The notes beneath the pieces are model-generated. The model was not told the DNA's origin. It did no database searches and was given only the letters and a program-made list of their open reading frames with translations. From Arthrobacter humicola (GTDB lineage: Bacteria > Actinomycetota > Actinomycetes > Actinomycetales > Micrococcaceae), in NCBI RefSeq assembly GCF_022803015.1, contig NZ_JAFKON010000001.1:992001-1056000 (forward strand): a stretch of 64,000 bases of DNA, written 5' to 3'. This document shows positions 61,571 through 64,000 of this stretch, piece after piece. Numbering within the stretch: position 1 is the stretch's first letter; each line of letters opens with the position of its first letter. The translations under genes and the position numbers were made by a program.

Positions 61571-61951
61571 GAGAGGGTCACCGATGAGCCACGGCGTCAT
61601 CTAGACACCGGTGTGGCCACTGTACACACCCCCTTTGGCCGGATAAACAGCCACCAGCTTCTCCCCCAGGCCCCAAGAAGCAGCGAATCGAGGCAAGAAC
61701 CTCGAAGAAATTTCGCGCAGGTCATATCGTCACCACAACCCCACCGCATGAATAGGTACTGGACCAACCACGGCTGCCAGGCCAAGCCGGAAAGGAGACC
61801 AACATGACCCCACATCCCGGCAGGCGGAGGGCCCACCAGCCAGGACCTTGAACCCGCCACCCACATAACTTCATAGGCCATCGCGGCGGCCAGCAACAGG
61901 CCGCGACAAACGTCAGAGGGACCCGAACAGGGTCAATGTTGACACGTTAAA
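61571..61951. other. gene-free stretch with a short dispersed repeat
   Basis: About 380 bases with no supported gene. It holds repeat copy B (61608-61648). The minus-strand frame through it (61896-61597) is Trp/Gly-rich and not protein-like. Confidence 0.5.
61608..61648. repeat. short dispersed repeat, copy B
   Basis: 41 bases matching 46227-46267 at 34 positions (CCGGTGTGGCCACTGTACAC..., ending CCGGATAAAC). Origin unknown; it lies beside the decayed debranching gene as copy A lies in a decayed DUF302-like gene. Confidence 0.6.
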
Positions 61952-61980
61952 GCAAAACCCCCTCTGACGAGGGGGTTTGC
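61952..61980 (-). terminator. intrinsic terminator next to the tRNA-Leu fragment
   Basis: On the minus strand, GCAAACCCCCTC and GAGGGGGTTTTGC form a stem with a 4-base loop followed by TTTAA. It directly follows the tRNA 3' fragment, as a tRNA gene terminator would. Confidence 0.8.
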
Positions 61981-61982
61981 TG

Positions 61983-62004
61983 TGCCCGAGGTGGGACTCG
62001 AACT
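61983..62004 (-). other. tRNA-Leu 3'-end fragment (putative attachment site)
   Basis: Read on the minus strand the 22 bases are AGTTCGAGTCCCACCTCGGG plus CA. This is the T-loop, T-stem 3' strand and acceptor 3' strand of an actinobacterial tRNA-Leu (acceptor 5' partner GCCCGAG). The rest of the tRNA is absent: the upstream bases do not form the other T-stem strand. Together with the terminator it looks like the residual half of an integration target. Confidence 0.7.
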
Positions 62005-62056
62005 GCATTCCAACCCCTGCAAACACTGGACTCCCCCGGAAACATCCGCAATCCAA

Positions 62057-62264
62057 CAGATACCATTTGGCAGCACCGGAGAGCGCTTCGGTCGTCCTTT
62101 CCAACATTTCCCCCGGAGCCAGAGGTCGGTTCACGCCCTTCTACGGTCTCGCCCCTGGAAAAACGGGTGCGGAGTCCTAACCGGACGGCGCTGACTGCCA
62201 CATTTTGCGGAGGACGGCGGGACCTCCCGCCGTCCTCCGTTGTGCTCTTGCGGCCGGAATCTCA
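62057..62264 (+). repeat. duplicated 3' end of the winged-helix gene, copy B
   Basis: The codons for RYHLAAPESASVVLSNISPG, the ending FYGLAPGKTG, the stop and the terminator hairpin (62211-62236) repeat 40112-40302. The N-terminal two-thirds of the gene are missing, so this copy is not functional. Confidence 0.85.
62211..62236 (+). terminator. hairpin in the duplicated segment
   Basis: AGGACGGCGGGA and TCCCGCCGTCCT pair perfectly with a CC centre; it is the counterpart of 40251-40272, with two more base pairs. Confidence 0.75.
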
Positions 62265-62654
62265 CACCCTCCACTCCTCGTCGACAGCAGCAAATCACGA
62301 AAAGGCTCGGCGTCACCGCCCCTCCCCTGGATCAGGCGCTCAGCGAAACACTTCTCAGCTATAGCAACCCGCAAGGCGCCCCAGCATTGTTATGACCATG
62401 AACCAGCCGATGCCTCGCCAGCCACAGCAGTTCCGCGACCGTCTCGCATCACCAGTCGAACCTCAGATGTTGACGGCAGCAGTTGCAGCGGCGCTCGGCA
62501 ATCTTTCGGTAGCCGTGCTACCAGAAACCACGCGTAGATTCTTCGGGGATTGGTCTCCTACGGGGAGGACTGGCGCCCCCCAGCCTTCTGTTGTGTCAGC
62601 TGACCGGCTGGAGCCAGGTCAGCACTGAGATGTTTCGGCCGCCGGGGTATGGAC
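62265..62654 (+). other. stretch with one doubtful small ORF (62392-62628)
   Basis: A 78-codon frame (start MTMNQPMPRQPQQFRDRLAS, middle MLTAAVAAALGNLSVAVLPE) has no ribosome binding site and no family I know. It may be the end of a disrupted gene. Otherwise nothing is seen. Confidence 0.35.
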
Positions 62655-62705
62655 GAACTGAAGGGATTGAGCCCGGTGCAATATGGGGCGCAATCCCTTC
62701 AGTTC
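62655..62705 (-). terminator. hairpin terminator of the GH32-type gene
   Basis: GAACTGAAGGGATTG (62655-62669) and CAATCCCTTCAGTTC (62691-62705) form a perfect 15-bp stem around a 21-base loop, 36 bases past the minus-strand stop. Confidence 0.85.
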
Positions 62706-62741
62706 CGGCTCCTTGGGGAGCCCGTCAGGCGGCGGGTTGGG

Positions 62742-64000
62742 TCACTTCTTTTCAGCCAGGAACATTGCCTTTTCAAGCGGTGTCACGGTGAGTGATTTGA
62801 GCTGGGCGGTACCGCCTTCTGCGAAGAGGGCCATCTTGTCGGCTCCGGCGTTGGGGAATACCTGGTCGGTGATGGTCCGCAGACCATCCTGGGCGAACAC
62901 CTCAACTGAGGAGCGGTCGAGGAAGACCCGAAGGGTGACGTAGCCCTTCTTGTCCAGGGTGACGGGGGCGTCCTCGATGGAAGCGAAGGCCGGGTGGAAC
63001 GCGGTGTTGCCGGAGTTAGTGCGGTCAACGAAGAGCTTCCCGGTCGTGGCGTCGTAGCCGATGACGGTGGATGCGGCTCCATCGCCCAGCACGGTGATGC
63101 CGGATTTCTTGGCCGTGCCCGGCGCGAAGGTGATGTCGACTCGTTGGACCTGACCGGAGGCGGCCGCGGGCAGCGGGGTTGTTCCCTCCTCGATCGGGAT
63201 GCCCTTCGGGGTTGAGTAGCTTGGCTCTTGGGCCAGCTTGTCGACCTGCTTGACGGCGCTTTGGGTGAGCCGGGGCCCTTCCGGGGTCTGGGTCAATTTC
63301 ACTTCGCGCGGCAGGGCCATGGCGCTGCGCCACGGGTTGGTGGGGATGTTGTTGGCGTAGTCCCAGTTGTTCATCCAGCCCAGCATGACCCGTTTGTTTT
63401 CGGGCATGTTGGCGAAGGACACGGAGGCGTAGTAGTCGCGTCCGTAGTCCAGCCAGTCATAGGTCTCCAGGGCCGACTGTGCCGGTTTCGAGGAGAGCAT
63501 GAACTCGTCCGCGAGAATGTGGCCCCAACCGAATCGGTTATTGTCGACCACTTTGATATGTGCTTGTTGGCCAACGAATTCTTTGACATTCCATGATGCC
63601 CAGTCGAGCTTTTCACTGTCGTTTCCGGTGGCCGTGCGGACCACTTGTCCGTTGACCACGAGGTTTACCGATTCCTCGTCAGACCGGGGAACGGCCGGGC
63701 CGTCAGTCAGCATGACGTGGTCAAGGGTCAGGTGTCCCCACCCGCCGGTGGCCTGGTCAACTACACGCAACTGTGCATTCTGTCCCGCGAACTCGGCGAC
63801 ATCCCAGCCTTTCCAGTTCAGGATTCCGGAATTGTCTCCTGCGAGGGAGCGGACCACCTTGCCGTTGACGAGCAACTGGGCGGCCAGGATCTGTCCGGAG
63901 TCCGCGGAGCGGTTGCCGCCGCCGACCAGCATGCTCATGAAATTCTTGGTGATGGGGAATTCCGGTGATGTCAGGGTGCCCTGCCGGTCATCGCCCGGTG
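62742..64000 (-). CDS. GH32-type fructan hydrolase (levanase-like), 5' end outside the window
   Basis: The frame is open to the window edge (starting PGDDRQGTLTSPEFPITKNF), so the true start is beyond 64000; 419 codons are present. Two galactose-binding-like blocks occur (LVGGGNRSADSG ... WGHLTLDHVMLTD and NLVVNGQVVRTATG ... WGHILADEFMLSS), typical of the insert in secreted levanases. The end of the GH32 catalytic propeller follows: YDWLDYGRDYYASVSFANMP, VMLGWMNNWDYANNIPTNPW. The C-terminal beta-sandwich has FLDRSSVEVFAQDG. The catalytic Asp/Glu motifs of the N-terminal half are not in the window. It is probably secreted and acts on levan or sucrose-type fructans. Confidence 0.9.
   Translation of the reverse strand, partial: PGDDRQGTLTSPEFPITKNFMSMLVGGGNRSADSGQILAAQLLVNGKVVRSLAGDNSGILNWKGWDVAEFAGQNAQLRVVDQATGGWGHLTLDHVMLTDGPAVPRSDEESVNLVVNGQVVRTATGNDSEKLDWASWNVKEFVGQQAHIKVVDNNRFGWGHILADEFMLSSKPAQSALETYDWLDYGRDYYASVSFANMPENKRVMLGWMNNWDYANNIPTNPWRSAMALPREVKLTQTPEGPRLTQSAVKQVDKLAQEPSYSTPKGIPIEEGTTPLPAAASGQVQRVDITFAPGTAKKSGITVLGDGAASTVIGYDATTGKLFVDRTNSGNTAFHPAFASIEDAPVTLDKKGYVTLRVFLDRSSVEVFAQDGLRTITDQVFPNAGADKMALFAEGGTAQLKSLTVTPLEKAMFLAEKK

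Noticed and set aside
61597..61896. Trp-rich 99-codon minus-strand ORF
   Set aside because: No ribosome binding site, no family, and it contains the dispersed repeat; treated as non-coding.

Overview
The window is high-GC actinobacterial DNA. The gene content points to Micrococcaceae (Arthrobacter or a close relative): a protein matching the catalytic numbering of Arthrobacter N-carbamoylsarcosine amidase, a GAF-ANTAR protein, a SARP-type regulator, LacI/IclR/TetR-controlled catabolic cassettes, and many short acidic stress-type proteins. It reads as accessory chromosome: small regulated modules separated by decayed genes and short repeats. No complete tRNA, rRNA, insertion sequence or CRISPR array was seen.

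Layout. 1-4.3 kb: sugar/polyol cassette (Gfo/Idh/MocA oxidoreductase, MFS sugar porter with a perfect 18-bp LacI-type operator over its promoter, LacI regulator). 4.3-15 kb: mixed stress and housekeeping genes (repeat protein, stand-alone LigD-type polymerase domain, SnoaL-like protein, MBL-fold protein, quinone reductase, epimerase, SRPBCC proteins, Imm-5-like protein, RibD-like reductase) with remnants of a glyoxalase and an aldehyde dehydrogenase. 15.6-22 kb: Tat-exported lipocalin/AttH-like protein, decayed SDR and TetR genes, GAF-ANTAR gene, membrane protein and two small acidic proteins. 22.4-25.1 kb: acetate uptake and activation (satP-acs). 25.8-30.7 kb: a probable TetR regulon (quinone reductase, alpha/beta hydrolase, SDR, old yellow enzyme, TetR) with two matching 28-bp operators. 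30.8-35.7 kb: orphan response regulator, SRPBCC, SHOCT and lipoprotein genes, YbdK-type ligase. 36-40.3 kb: GntR regulator, aspartase, dicarboxylate/amino-acid symporter and a winged-helix protein. 41.1-45.9 kb: large SARP/NB-ARC regulator and a berberine-bridge-type FAD oxidoreductase with a perfect tandem 13-bp repeat in front. 46.7-49.2 kb: P-type ATPase. 51.1-60.5 kb: N-methylhydantoin/N-carbamoylsarcosine catabolism (amidase, two IclR regulators, HyuA-HyuB fusion, MFS permease) plus a deleted second amidase copy. 60.7-62.3 kb: decayed glycogen-debranching gene, a tRNA-Leu 3'-end fragment followed by its terminator, and a duplicated piece of the winged-helix gene. 62.7 kb to the end: a GH32-type fructan hydrolase running off the window.

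How the parts work together. Three modules pair a regulator with a visible operator-like site (LacI/18-bp palindrome, TetR/28-bp sites, SARP/13-bp tandem repeat). A fourth signal, TAAGCATGCTGAT, occurs three times in the same orientation, each time upstream of a small or stress-type gene, and suggests a shared regulator not encoded in an obvious way here. The hydantoin cluster would convert N-methylhydantoin to N-carbamoylsarcosine and then sarcosine; creatinine deaminase and sarcosine oxidase are not in the window.
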